A stretch of DNA of 64,000 nt from Magnolia sinica (taxonomy: Eukaryota; Streptophyta; Magnoliopsida; Magnoliales; Magnoliaceae): NCBI RefSeq assembly GCF_029962835.1, contig NC_080573.1, positions 88,450,001-88,514,000 on the forward strand. Direction: 5' to 3'. Both the position numbers and the translations under genes were made by a program. Numbering within the stretch: position 1 is the first letter of the stretch; every line of letters begins with the position of its first letter. Below, piece after piece: positions 12,230 through 24,130 of this stretch. Below the pieces are notes generated by a model. The model ran no database searches, was not told the DNA's origin, and saw nothing but the letters and a program-made list of their open reading frames with translations.

Positions 12230-15200
12230 TGTCGAGGGTCAAATATTGCATATTAGACCCCGGTTATTACCTGAATTACGAACATGATACTGTTTTAATG
12301 GGCTATTTTAATCTTGTTTGTGATGCAAGGAGAATTGATGAGCATGGATTGAAAAGGATGCTAAAGGTATAGATTTGACGCTCTGTCATCACCAAGGCAT
12401 TGGACGGGACTCCGTGGGACCAAGATTAAGGATTTACACACCAGAGATCAGAGAAATTCCAGTCACTCACTTCAAACAGGCCTGAAAGGCATCTTGTAAC
12501 GACCTTGGAATTTTTGTGCTAATCTTTCCTTAAGTAGTTATTTTTGGGGTAATGAGCGCTATACTCAATTGCTTATGAAATTCGCATAAATCACTTTAAA
12601 TTGTATCTGCATGGCTCTAAACCTGTAGATTAGTTAGCGCTACGTTACTCTGAAACCTAGGATCCATCGCTAAATCCAGTTGTTCTGGGGAATTTTTGGA
12701 AGTTCCGGATCGGACCTGGACCGCACGTCGAAAGTCCGATAGTGATGATCTTAGGCTATTGCGGTCACCGAGTTGGGCTTGACCATCTCCTCAAAAATCA
12801 AGTCCATGTGATGTTCTGGGTCGATTTGTTTGAGCTCAGAGTGAAGAGTGTGAGAACGGTTGGAATTTATTAAGTTTTTATGAAATCTGAGTTGTGTCGC
12901 TTACGCGACGATTTTAAGTTATCTGACCATTGGATTCTGACCCAATTTCACCCTCTGATCAGGATAGTTGGCCCAGGCATATCCTAGTGCTTGTGGACCT
13001 GATCGAGATTCCGTGACCGTTGAATTGAGTGTGGTCCGCCACGGCTGATCTGAAGAGCCGGTCGGTATGAAAACTCAGCTTGACCTAGATCCATGGTCAA
13101 GGAGCTTAAGTCCGACCTTTCGTGGTTATAGTCCCACCAGAAGTACTTCGTTGGATCGAGAAAGGCATGCTTTGGTTATAACCTAAGTATACCTTGTCCC
13201 TGGGGTTATTTTCATCAAATATAGGCCTATTTATAGTCCTTAAACCCTAGCCCTCTTTTCCATACGAATTTTCTCTAACCCTTGCTTGGAAAGAGAGTGG
13301 AAAAGAGAGAGAAAGTGAGAGAGATAAGTTGGTGAATCATCTTGGATTCTTCTTTGTTCTTCTTCATCTTCGAACCTTCACTTTGAATCGTTCTTCTGAC
13401 GATTCTGAGTTCTTTTGGGGTAAGTTAACCTAACCCTAACCTATATTAGAGCTTAGATTAGTTTTGGAGTTGTTGTATCTCATTTCTATCCTTGTCTTAG
13501 GGTATTCTTTCGCCGTTGACGAAGACAACTCGTCTAAATTAGTTCGGTGTTCATTCCTTGCTTAAGGTGCGGACTTTAAGTGTATAGGTTATGGTTTTCA
13601 AGGCTTTCAATGCGAGTTAGTGATTTATTCTTGTTATGGATGAGATTCTGCATGCCAAATGTTGTGTTTACGTTGCTTTCCTGTTATGCATGTGTTATAT
13701 TGAGATTTGTGTATTCTATGTGTATGTATAAAGTACCGTATATGTATAAAATATGCACCTGTGGTTGCCATAATTATTTGTCATGTATGTATGCTAGATG
13801 TGTGTATGACAACTCCTTGGTAAAAGGAATTGTCTAAATGCATGTATTTCAACATACGTCATGTATGTTGTTCCATGTATGCTAAGTGTTTGTAGAAATG
13901 CATGAATGATCTAAAGTGTAATTTATTACACTAATTGCGGGCGTTGAGAAGTGATTCTCAACACTCCTATTGATGTCCATGATTTCCTTTATGCAAGTTA
14001 CATTCCATGTTATTTAAATTCAAGCACTATTTGTGCTTACACTTATGTTAAGTTGATATTCTTCAGATGCGTATGTACCATGATTTGAGTTGTTGTTCCT
14101 TTACTGTTCTACATTCAATACAATTATCTGTTGTAGTGTAATGTGTATGGGACTATGCACTAGTCCAGAAAATCGGTAATTGACCCTATGTTCGTGGCTG
14201 AGATTGGTTTCGCCACGTAGGACGTATTAGACGAGCCGTATTAGAGTTGTTGGCAGTGGTTTGGCCACACGGAGTGTTTGCGCACTCTATGTCGCTCAAC
14301 TCAACGTACGCTCGTGCTAGTCGAGTTCGTCAAGTAACCCGATTGTCTGATGTATGTTCACCATGTATGGACGCTACTGCTTGAATCTAGGGTACCGAAC
14401 TTACCAGTGTAATCCTATTAACCATGGTACCTTAATCCGCTAAGATTCATGAGCCGGACATGGTGGTATGGGACACCGTGGTCCAGCTGTCGGCCTACGC
14501 TGGGGTGACGAGCCTCCCCGTAGTGACCAGTGAGCAACTAAACTCGTGAGCCGATTATGGTGGTATGGGACACTATATTCGTGCTGTCGGCCTACATTGA
14601 TTGGTGACGAGCCCTCTGTAGTGACCTCGAGCATACCTGGATACCGCAAGGAGGTGACGAGTCGAACTGTGGTAGTAAAGGTATGAAAGGCGTGCATTGA
14701 TTGGTGACGAGCCCTTTGTTACGACCTCAACTATATAATCGTATGAGATGTCTAGGATTGACGACCCTATAATGGATCACTGTTTGGATGATAACATGAG
14801 GAAGGTATCTTAGCTTCCCAATCCTGCTGTATGAAATGGACTAATAATAACTTGGTAATCATATCTATGCATCGCATTTGCATGTGCTTTGTAGATGTGG
14901 CGCACTTTGAGGCGATGTCATGCGTAACGTAAGATGAAGATGCTGAGGGTGTACGCGTGAGAGCACGCATCATTTTGCATACATCCTTGCATTAACAAGA
15001 GTACTTAGGATTTATTTAATTGTTCTACTTTATCATTACTATTTGATTGAACTGATAACATGTTAACCAGTGCCTTATTGTTCCACTGAGTTGATCACTC
15101 ACTCCCACGTTTCTGGGGCGGTGTTAAACACCCACCAGACTCTGTCTTAGGTTCTGATGTTGCAGATGTGGATGCGACTTCTGAGGCAGAGCGGGAGATG

Positions 15201-17468
15201 GATGATGATGAGGCTGCCTTCTCTTATATGCAGTTTTCAGACGGGTTCAAGCGAGCCTTGGTCTGATGCGTGGGATCTCTGGGATTATTTTTGGGAATTT
15301 AAATGATGTAACTTGATACTTATAATTTTGTTAAGTAACACTTTCATACGACCTGGCTTGTATATGTACTTCAGGGATTTACACTTGTACACATATTTTC
15401 TATAAGTCTTCCGCTTGCTTTATTCACTTATCCCTGAATCATATCTGTGTTTTGGCTTAATCTATTCCATGTTTTATGCACTAATACAGTCAACATACAT
15501 CCATCATTAAATATGTTGCATAAGTGATGTTTTGGAACTCGGGAGCTGAGTTATGCTCGACCCCCGAATTTCAGGGCGTTACACATCTATAGTGCTAAAT
15601 CATGGGGTTCCCACCATCTGATTGGCTCCGAACTTTATATGAGGCCTGATGATCATGAATTAACCATACACATCGATTTTCATCCATTGGATCCTTGTGG
15701 AAGTGGCTCAACAGTCAGATCAACCCAAAAACCATTGATTTTGGTCACACCTGAGATCTAGATATTCTTCAAACTGGACCTAGACAGCTTAAATGAGATG
15801 AGAAAAGGAATGGACAGATCGGATCTTTCACAAGCATCACACTGAGTCCCACCTTGAATGACATGTGCAAGTGCACATGTGCACTAGCAGTGCACCGAAC
15901 CAATTCAAGTGGTCATATGACCTTTGACCGATTGAATCCAAGTTAAAAATGGAAATTTTCATTTTCTTATTTTCGCGCCCTGCGAAACGCTCGAACAGAG
16001 CATCGTGGTTGGAGTCTATGGACCACGATCATGATCTTCATGATCGATCAGGACCATCCACTGGAATCGGACGAACGTACTGCCTTAAACCATGAAAACT
16101 ATGCCAGGGATGAAACCGGAGATCGCGCTCACCATGTTGAACGTCTGATGATCGCCACATGATCAATCAAGGTGGACCGTAGCAAAGACGATCCAAACCC
16201 GACCATATCTGAATGAATTTTTGTGAAGCTTCCAATGGACGGATTGGATTTCTCAGAAAAGCCCGATCATGAGCCCCACCATCAACACAGCAGTAAGAAT
16301 GAGGGCTCTGTTGCGCGCGTCCAAGACCCGATGATTCGGGGCCGTTCTGCACTCATGGCCAAGATCGGTCCGACGACCCTGGCCGCCCAAACCTTTCATA
16401 TAGGGCTGCTGATCACCCTCAAGGAGGCTGACTAGAGTAGATCATGCAATCAGCTCCTCGTTACGCCTTTACTCGTTGCACGCAAGAATATTCTGAATCC
16501 GCTGCTGCGTAACCTTACGCACGAAAACACCAACTTCTACGTAAGCTTCACCGCCTCTCGTGCGTAAGGAACCGACTCCAGCCAGGACTTCCTCCCGCCG
16601 ACCGTCCTACTATTAAAGAGACAAGAGAGATGAGAGAACGGAGGTCGGAGGGAACGTGAAAAGTGAGCAGCGAAGGTTGGAACGTGGCTGCACATGAGCA
16701 AGGCTTGGGCTGGACCTGGTTTTTCTTTTTTCTTTTCTTCTTCTTCTTTTGTTTATTTTGAATTTAGCCTAATCATGCCCGTGATCGGCTAAACCTCTTA
16801 GCTAGGGCTAAGAGGGGAAGCTTGTAGTCTGATGGGAGAGACTTTGCTTGTGCCTATTGTTTAGACTGACTGATGTTGATTTTTGTTCAAATTAAAAGGA
16901 ATACTTTCAGTTATTTTTAATGGTCTATTGTGACTGAAATTACAATAGATCTGCGATGGTTTTGAGTATTTCTTCCTCCTTTTGATGTTTATGACGTCAG
17001 GAAGCCCTGTTGTTCACCATCGTCTTATGGGCATGGTTGGATGACGGTATCCTTCCTAACTTTCATGCATTATTGATTGGTTGGTAATTAGTTTAATTCT
17101 ATTGTTTGCTTTGTCTCCTGGGCATAGTTTGATGATGGAACCCATTCTAATTCATATACCTTTCATCTCGTGAAGACTAGATCAAGTAAGTTCAGTTTAA
17201 TTTCCATGATTCTTGATGCAGGCATAAGATCTCCCTGATCTCTACAAGTGGATCCTCTGAATCCCTAGTTTCCTTCCTCTAAATTCCTTAAGTTTTAGAT
17301 TAGTATTTCACCATTATTCATCAATTTATATTTGACTTCGATTTCATCTTAGACTATTTCTATTTCTACCTAGTTTCAGATAACGTACAGGTTTCAGTCC
17401 CTTGGGATTCGACCTCGGTCTCACCGAGTTTATTACTACATTACAACCCTATACTTGGGGAGTGAACA
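12230..17468 (+). repeat. 3' LTR of the Athila-like element (interrupted)
   Basis: Starts TGTCGAGGG and ends GGAGTGAACA. With 12495-15588 removed it is about 2145 bp and matches the 5' LTR. The break lies within 'ggcatct', present as 'gacatcc' in the 5' copy. Confidence 0.93.
12495..15583 (+). mobile_element. Large solo LTR (3089 bp), chromovirus-like, nested in the 3' LTR
   Basis: Begins TGTAACGACC and ends GGGCGTTACA, flanked by an exact 5-bp duplication CATCT (12490-12494 and 15584-15588). There is no internal region, primer site or second LTR, so it is a solo LTR left by recombination. A second copy lies inverted at 19991-23111. It contains a CT-rich transcription-start-like zone (13290-13320, 'gaaagtgagagag') and a degenerate tandem of about 115 bp at 14440-14730 around 'ggtgacgagcc'. 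Long LTRs with TGTAAC termini fit the Tekay/Del branch of Ty3/gypsy, but no protein is present to prove that. Short frames inside are not coding. Confidence 0.9.
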
Positions 17469-17473
17469 GGATA

Positions 17474-17912
17474 CTTCTTCTATAACTAATTTTTTTATAA
17501 ATGATTTTAGTGTCTGACCATTTACTATGAATACATTACCGTTTTTAGGATTCACAACCTCCACGGCCCCATATGGATAAATAGTCTTTACTATGAATGG
17601 ACCTTTCTATCTAGATCCCATTTTTTTAGGAAAAATATAGACGAGAATTATTAATGAGGACTTTCTAAATTAATTCAAATGTTTTCTTGAAAATGTTCTT
17701 ATCATGGAATACTTTCATTCTCTCCTTATATACTTTTGCATTGTCATACGCGTCTTTCCTAATTTCTTCAAACTCCATAAGATGGAGTTTACGTAGCGTG
17801 CTAACTTTATCAATGTCAAAATTGAACTTCTTTATGGCTTAGTATGCCTTATATTACAATTCCACTAGTAAGTGACAAGCTTCCCAAAGACAAGTTTATA
17901 GAGACATATTCC
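17474..17912 (-). pseudogene. Older antisense Athila-like element, right piece (integrase C-terminus)
   Basis: On the minus strand this encodes, with stops and shifts, the end of integrase. The tail KSFIKKLVIEEV is nearest 17474, then KTIYPYGAVEVVNP, FPKKMGSR, ERMKVFHDKNIF, LRKLHLMEFEEIRKDAY and ACHLLVEL near 17885. These align with 10420-10850 of the younger element but are clearly diverged. The piece continues into 2000-2689 once the younger element is removed. It is truncated at about 17912, upstream of which copia sequence begins. Confidence 0.85.
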
Positions 17913-17969
17913 AATATGAGTTTTAAAAGCAATCCTACAAAATAGATGTTAGTTAATCAATTAAGTACT

Positions 17970-18070
17970 TTAAATGCATGAAAATTAATGCAATTGAGAT
18001 GATAAATGCGATATATTTAGATGTTATCAACCTACTACCTAAAAAGAAACCGATAGGTTGTAAATGGGTG
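17970..18070 (+). pseudogene. Ty1/copia reverse transcriptase, left fragment
   Basis: The translation ends KKKPIGCKWV, the conserved start of the copia RT domain. The frame is cut after 'tgg gtg' by the CACTA element. It resumes at 40316 with V-F-R-N-K, exactly the expected continuation. Upstream sequence (17913-17969) is not assignable. Confidence 0.85.
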
Positions 18071-18195
18071 CACTACCAAAAAAGTGACCAAAGGCTACAG
18101 ACTATAGAGGTCTATGGCTACGACTTTAATTCGTAGCTAATTAGTTACAGATATAATCCGTAGCTAAAACTTACTTAATCTGTAACTAAAGCATA
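18071..18195 (+). repeat. CACTA element A 5' terminal and subterminal repeats
   Basis: The terminal CACTACCAAAAAA is followed by at least five variants of 'ggctacrgac', 'cgtagctaa' and 'atccgtagct' in both orientations. In En/Spm such motifs bind the TNPA protein. Here that is inferred from position and repetition. Confidence 0.85.
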
Positions 18196-18199
18196 CCTC

Positions 18200-18530
18200 C
18201 CAATAGGACTTTATTAGAGACTGATGATGCTTAAGGGGCTCCATGGGGCCAATTGCAATATATTTATTTTATCTAATCAGTCCATCAAATTTGAAATATT
18301 ACTTTAGTGGATGAGCCCAATAATTAGAAAGATCAAAAGTCTAAGTGGACCACACCATGAGAAAGAATGAAAAAATAAATTTATATCGTTAATATGTGGT
18401 GTGGTCCACCTTAATCTTAGATCTGACTCATTTTTTAGATAAATCCTAAAAATGCGTCATTAAAATGAATGGACGGAGTGGATAATTAACATACACAATG
18501 GTGGGCCCCACACGTCTTAAAATAAATCAC
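18200..18530 (-). repeat. Dispersed repeat inside element A
   Basis: Contains 'ggtgtggtccacctta', 'gatctgactcattttttag' and 'atggtgggcccc', the hallmarks of the dispersed family seen many times in this window. No gene is present. Confidence 0.6.
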
Positions 18531-18582
18531 CCCTAAAATTCGTTCGTGCACCTCTCCCACGCACCCCATTTCACAAAAGTAA

Positions 18583-18673
18583 ATCTCTCTCTCTCTCTCT
18601 CTCTCTCGCCCACCCGCAACTCACCCTCCCTCGCCCTCTCTCTCTCTCTCTTACCCACCCGTGACCCTCCCTC

Positions 18674-18711
<38 letters not shown>

Positions 18712-18922
18712 ACCCGCGACCCTCCCTCGCCCTCTCTCTCTCTCTCTCTCGCATTCAGCCCTCTCTCGATCTCTTGCGCTACCTCAACCTCTTTCTATCT
18801 CTCAGCCCCATTTCCCTCTCTGTTTTCCAACCTCTCTGTCTCTCTCGCTAGGGTTTTCAAAACCCCCTTTCGCTACAAGAAGGAGAAGGAGAAGGAGAAG
18901 GAGAAGGAGAAGAAGAACGATT

Positions 18923-18952
<30 letters not shown>
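18583..18952 (+). promoter_or_regulatory. CT-rich leader with telo-box, probable 5' region of element A transcripts
   Basis: Four (CT)n blocks separated by 'acccacccgcgaccctccctcg' copies, then 'ctagggttttc' at 18848-18858 (a telo-box, AAACCCTAG on the other strand), then a GGAGAA minisatellite and another (CT)n. This resembles plant housekeeping 5' UTRs. It sits about 0.5 kb inside the 5' end, where CACTA transcripts start. Whether it is native or captured is unknown. The open frames here are SSR translations. Confidence 0.5.
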
Positions 18953-18956
<4 letters not shown>

Positions 18957-19990
18957 AGATGGATCAAAAATCCCAATGAAGTTTTGATTGATTGCAGCTA
19001 CCGATGGCCACTAATGATGTTCTTTCTTTTTCTACTTTTTTGGAGATAATGTTTTTACATAAGGACACATTTATTAAAAAAGGAAACGCACAGCTAAACC
19101 ATTTTTATGCATTCATTGTAAAGAATCATCCAATCTTACAAGAGTTAGTGAGAGTTAACAACTACAATGCCTTCTGTTTATGGTTATTTAATGGTGAGCT
19201 GATCTGAGTAATCATTTGAGAAATGCAGGTTCGGGGTTGGACGTTCACAATATTTGCTGAAGCATGAAATTTTTGATGAGGTGTGTTTGATTCCTTTGGC
19301 TATTGTTTGAATCTTTTACTGGATTGGAAGATGTAGGTTTGGATTTGTGGAAAATAAATTTTTTTTGGTTTGTTTTCTTTTTCTTTTTAAAATTTTCTTG
19401 GAACCCCTGGTTTGATGGAAAATAAAAACACAATTTTCAGAAGAAAAGAACTGATGAAAGAAAAGAAGTGTGATGTTTCTTCTAGATGACCTGCTCTTGT
19501 TAAAGGGTACAAAAAGACGTGTGGATTTTGGCATTGGTGTAGATTGGTGTGGGTTTTCATGAGCTTGGAGTGGGTTTCAAGTGAAATGCATTTTGACATG
19601 CACTTATAAAAGCATTGAACAGAATAAGCATGTCTACGAGGATGGAAATTATTGCTTTTTGTTTAAGTAGCTAAGCACTTAAATGACACATAGTAATTCG
19701 ATCCATATAAAATAGTCACAAAATTCAGTTTGTGTCACTGCAACATAATATCAGAAAGGAATAAAAAGAACAATGAAAAATTTTCATATGTTAGGCTGCA
19801 CATGCAAGTAACTATATTTGCATTGAGTGGAATGGCTAGTTGTTGAAATTTCCATTATGCTCAATTTGGCTTTCTACACATCGACTTGCCATTTCAAGCC
19901 AGATGGAAGTGCATGACAATCAAAGATAGAGCTAGCTTTTTATGATAATTCCCTCTTTGGAAAACCTCATGCATTCACAAAGGATAACAT
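18953..19990 (+). other. Intron-like sequence with possible small exons
   Basis: No recognised gene. The 71-residue frame 18992-19207 follows 'gattgattgcag' and could be an exon. 19229-19280 is bounded by 'atgcag' and 'gtgtgt'. Neither translation is familiar to me. The remainder is AT-rich and non-coding. Confidence 0.3.
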
Positions 19991-22900
19991 TGTAACGCCC
20001 TGAAATTCGGGGGTCGAGCATAACTCAGCTCCCGAGTTCCAAAACATCACTTATGCAACATATTTAATGATGGATGTATGTTATCTGTATGAGTACATAA
20101 AACATGGAATAGATTAAGCCAAACTGCAAATATAATTCAGGGATAAGTGAAGAACGCAAGCGGAAGACTTATAGAATCGTATGTGAACATGTGCAAATCC
20201 CTGAAAAACATATACATACCAAGTCGAACTTACAAGTGTTGCTATCAAAATTACAAATATTAAATTACATCATTTAATTCCCAAAAGAAATCCCAGCATC
20301 CCACGCATCAGAACTAGGCTCACTAGAACCCATCTGAAAACTGCATAAAAGAGAATGCAGCCTCATCATCATCAAACTCCTGCTCTGCCTCAGGAGCCTC
20401 ATCAACATCTGCAACATCAGCAACTAAGACAGAGTCTGGTGGGTGTTTAAACACCGTCCTAGAACGTGGGAGTGAGTGATCAACTCAGTGGAACAATAAA
20501 GCACAGGTTAACACGTTATCAATTCAATCAAGCAGTAATGATAAAGCAGAACAATCAAACATGTCCTAAGTACTCTTGTTAATGCAAGGATGTATGCAGA
20601 ATGATGCATGCCCTCACGCGTACACCCTCAGTGTGTCCATCTTAAGTTACGCATGACACCACCTCAAAGTGCGCCACGTCTACAAAGCACATGCAAATGT
20701 GGTGCATGAACATGATTACCAAGTTGTTATTAGTCCTTTTCATACAGCAGGATTGGTAAGCTAAGGTACCTTCCTCATATCACCATCCAAACAGTGATCC
20801 ATACTAGGGTCGTCAGTCCTAGATCATCTCATATAATCATATGGTTGCAGGTCGTTGCAAAGGGCTCGTCACCAATCAATGCACGCCTATCATACCTTCG
20901 TTACTACACTAAGGCTCGTCACCTCAATGCGGTATCCAGGCATGCTCGAGGTCACTACAAAGGGCTCGTCACCAATCAATGTAGGCCGACAGCACGAATA
21001 TAGTGTCCCATACCACCATAATCGGCTCACGAGTTTAGTTGCTCACTGGTCACTACGGGAAGGCTCGTCACCCCAGCGTAGGCTGATAGCTCGAACACAG
21101 TGTCCCATACCACCATGTCCAGCTCATGAGTCTTAGCGGATCAAGGTACAGCGGTTTACAGGATTTGCACTGGTATGTTTGGTACCTTAGATTCAAGCAA
21201 TAGCGTCCATACATGGTGAACATACATCGGACAATCGGGTTACTTGACGAACTCGACTAGCACGAGCGCACGTTGAGTTGAACGACATAGAGTGCGCAAA
21301 CACTCCTCGTGGCCAAACCACTGCCGACAACTCTAATATGACTCGGGTTCGTCTAATCACATCCTACGTGGCGAAAGCAACCTCAGCCATGAACTTAAGG
21401 CTGATTACCGATTTCCTGGACTAATGCATAGTCCCACACATATCCCACTACAACAGATATTCATATCTACAATTTAGAATAGTAATGGACAACGACTCAA
21501 ATCATGCAGTACACAAGCATTCGACGAATATCAACTTAACATGGATTTAAGCATAAGTAAGACTTGAAATTAAACAACAAGGAATGTAACTTACATGAAG
21601 TAAATCATGCACACTAACAGGAGTGTTGAGAATCGCTTCTCAATGCCCGCAATTAGGTTAATAAGTTGCACTTTAGATCATTCAGGCATTTCTACAAACA
21701 CTTAGAATACATAGGTCAACATACATGACGTATGTTGGAAATACACATTTGGACAATTCCTTTTACCAAGGAATTGACGCACATACATCTAGCATACATA
21801 CACGACAAATAATCATGGCAAACACATGTACATATTTTATACGTATACAATACTTCCAACATATACATAGAATACACAAATCTCAATATACCACATGCAT
21901 ATCAGGAACGCAACATAAACATAACATTTGGCATGTGAAATCTCATCCATAACAAGAATAAACCACTAACTGGCATTGAAAGCCTTGAAAACCATAACCT
22001 ATACAATTAAAGTCCGCACCTTAACCAGAAACAGAACACCGAACTGATTTCAGATGATATGTCTTCGTCAACGGCGACAGAACAACCTAAAGCAAGAATA
22101 GAAATGAGCTACAATAACACAAAGACTATTCTAAGCTCTAACACAGATTAGGGTTAGGTTAACTTACCCAAGGATGAACTCAGAATCGCCGGAATAACGA
22201 TTCCAAAGTGAAGGTTAAAGGATGAAGGAGAATAAGAAAGAATCTAAGATGATTCACCAACTTTCTCTCTCACTTTCTCTCTCTTTTCCTCTCTCTTTCT
22301 TAGTTAGGGTTAGGAAATTCGTATGGAAAAGAGAGCTAGGGTTTTAAGGTCTATATATAGGCCTAACATTGATGAAAACAACCCCAGGGCCAAGGTATAC
22401 TTAGGTTATAACCAAAACTGGCCTCTCTCGATCCAACGAAGCACTTCCAGTGGGCCTTTATCCACGAAAGGTCAGACTTAAGCTCACTGACCATGGATCT
22501 TGGTCAGGCTGAGTTTTCGTACCGACCGGCTTTACCGATCAGCCGTGGCGGACCACACTTAATTCAACGGTCACCGAAACTCGATCAGGTCCACATGCAC
22601 AAGGACATGCCTGGGCCACCTTCCCTGATCAGAGGGTGAAATTGGGTTAGAATTCAACAGTCAGATTGGTTAAAATCGTCACGCGAGCGACACGACTCAG
22701 ATTTCATAAAATCTTAATTAATTTCCAACCGTTCTCACACTCTTTACTCCAGACTCAATCAAATCGACCCAGAACATCACATGGACTTGATTTTCAAGGT
22801 GATGGCCAAGTCCAACATGGTGACCAATACAGCCTAAGATTATCGCCATCGGACTTACGACGCGTGGTCCAGGTCCAATCCAGAACTTCCAAAAATTCCC

Positions 22901-23111
22901 AAGAACAACTGGATATAGCGATGAATCCCAGATTTCAGAGTAACATAGCGCTAACTATTCTACAGGTTTTGAGTCATGCAGATTGAATTTAAAGTGATTG
23001 ATGCAAATTTCATAAGCAACCAAAATTAGCACTAATTACCCCAATAAGCTACTAAGGAAAAAAATAGAGGTAGTACTCGGGTCAAGGCACAAAATTTCCC
23101 GGGTCATTACA
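19991..23111 (-). mobile_element. Large solo LTR (3121 bp), inverted copy, nested in element A
   Basis: Starts TGTAACGCCC and ends GGTCATTACA, flanked by an exact 5-bp duplication AACAT (19986-19990 and 23112-23116). It is the reverse complement of the 12495-15583 family, including the 'ggctcgtcacc' tandem (20870-21130) and the CT-rich zone (22260-22310). Separate target duplications show that the two copies are independent solo LTRs, not the ends of one inverted element. Confidence 0.9.
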
Positions 23112-24130
23112 AACATTTACACACCACCCCATGTGTGGCCAGATGATTGTGGGTTGTTCATCAAGTCCATATCAGTTGTATCATGAGATTTGGTGGACTG
23201 TGATTTTTATACCATGTGATGGTACCTATAAGGTGTACTATTTTTCATAATAGAAATGTCTTACACAATGGCATTTTAATAAGATATGTATGGAAATTTA
23301 ATGCAAGGTGGGTTATGAGGTTGAAGTTTGGCCAGTGTGCCTCACAGCATCCAACTAGCTAGTGTTGGGCTAGTGAGCCTAACACCATCCAAATAGTTGG
23401 TGTCAAAGGTCTATATATGGCTTGTATTGTGATGTTTGCATTTTATTAACATTTTCTGTCTATTTTGTCAACTTATTTTTGAACATGAGCTCAAAAATAA
23501 GGCAGATCTAAATTTTAAGTGGACCACACAATGGAAAACAGTGGGGATTGAGCGTCCACATTAAAATTTCCTAGGGCCCACTATAGCAATTATATGCCAT
23601 CTAACTTGTTAATAAAGTCATACTTGGATTAAGGGAAAACACAAATTTCAGCTGGATCAAAAGTTTTTGTGGTCCCCAAATTAAAAGTTTTCAATAGCTA
23701 GTGTTGGGCTAGTGTGCCTAACACCATCCAAATAGCTGGTGTCAAAGGTCTATATATGGCCTGTATTATGATGTTTGCATTTTATTAACATTGTCTCTCT
23801 ATTTTGTTAACTCATTTTTGAACATGAGCTCAAAAATAAGGCAGATCTAAATTTTAAGTGGACCACACAATGAAAAACAGTGGGGATTGAGTGTCCACAT
23901 TAAAATTTCTTAGGGCCCACTATAGCAATTATTTGCCATCTAACTTGTTAATAAAGTCATACTTGGATTAAGGGAAAACACAAATTTCAACTGGATCAAA
24001 AGTTTTTGTGGTCCCCAAATTAAAAGTTTTCAATAGTAAGCAGTCAATCCCCATTATTTCCTGTGGTGTGGTCTACTTGATATTTTCTATGGTGTGGTCC
24101 ACTTAAGATTTGGATCTGCCCAATTTTTGC
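23112..24130. repeat. Dispersed repeat region with a 339-bp tandem duplication
   Basis: The unit starting 'agctagtgttgggctagtg' at about 23357 is repeated nearly identically from about 23696 to 24034, an offset of 339 bp. It includes 'aagtggaccacacaatg' and 'gggcccactatagcaatt', which link it to the dispersed family. No gene is present. Confidence 0.8.

Larger units (their letters stand above)
2690..17468 (+). mobile_element. Ty3/gypsy LTR retrotransposon, Athila-like, decayed, with nested solo LTR
   Basis: The element starts TGTTGAGGG and ends GGAGTGAACA, and is flanked by an exact 5-bp duplication GGATA (2685-2689 and 17469-17473). It has two LTRs of about 2.13 and 2.15 kb (insertion removed), a primer site resembling the complement of plant tRNA-Asp, a gag-protease-RT-RNaseH-integrase order, and a G-rich purine tract before the 3' LTR. 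The TLRSGK and DLGAS motifs and the tRNA-Asp primer are typical of the Athila/Tat branch. No envelope-like frame is seen in the 1.37 kb after pol. Multiple stops make it non-autonomous. The 3' LTR is interrupted at 12495-15583. Confidence 0.93.

Noticed and set aside
14440-14697. Conserved 85- and 93-residue frames in the solo LTRs
   Set aside because: They reflect the degenerate 'ggtgacgagcc' tandem in both LTR copies. Similarity follows DNA homology, not protein selection.
18533-18924. Ser/Leu and Arg/Glu-rich open frames on both strands
   Set aside because: These are translations of (CT)n and GGAGAA microsatellites.
12495-23111. One large element with inverted 3.1-kb ends
   Set aside because: Each copy has its own perfect 5-bp duplication (CATCT, AACAT) and they lie in different host elements.
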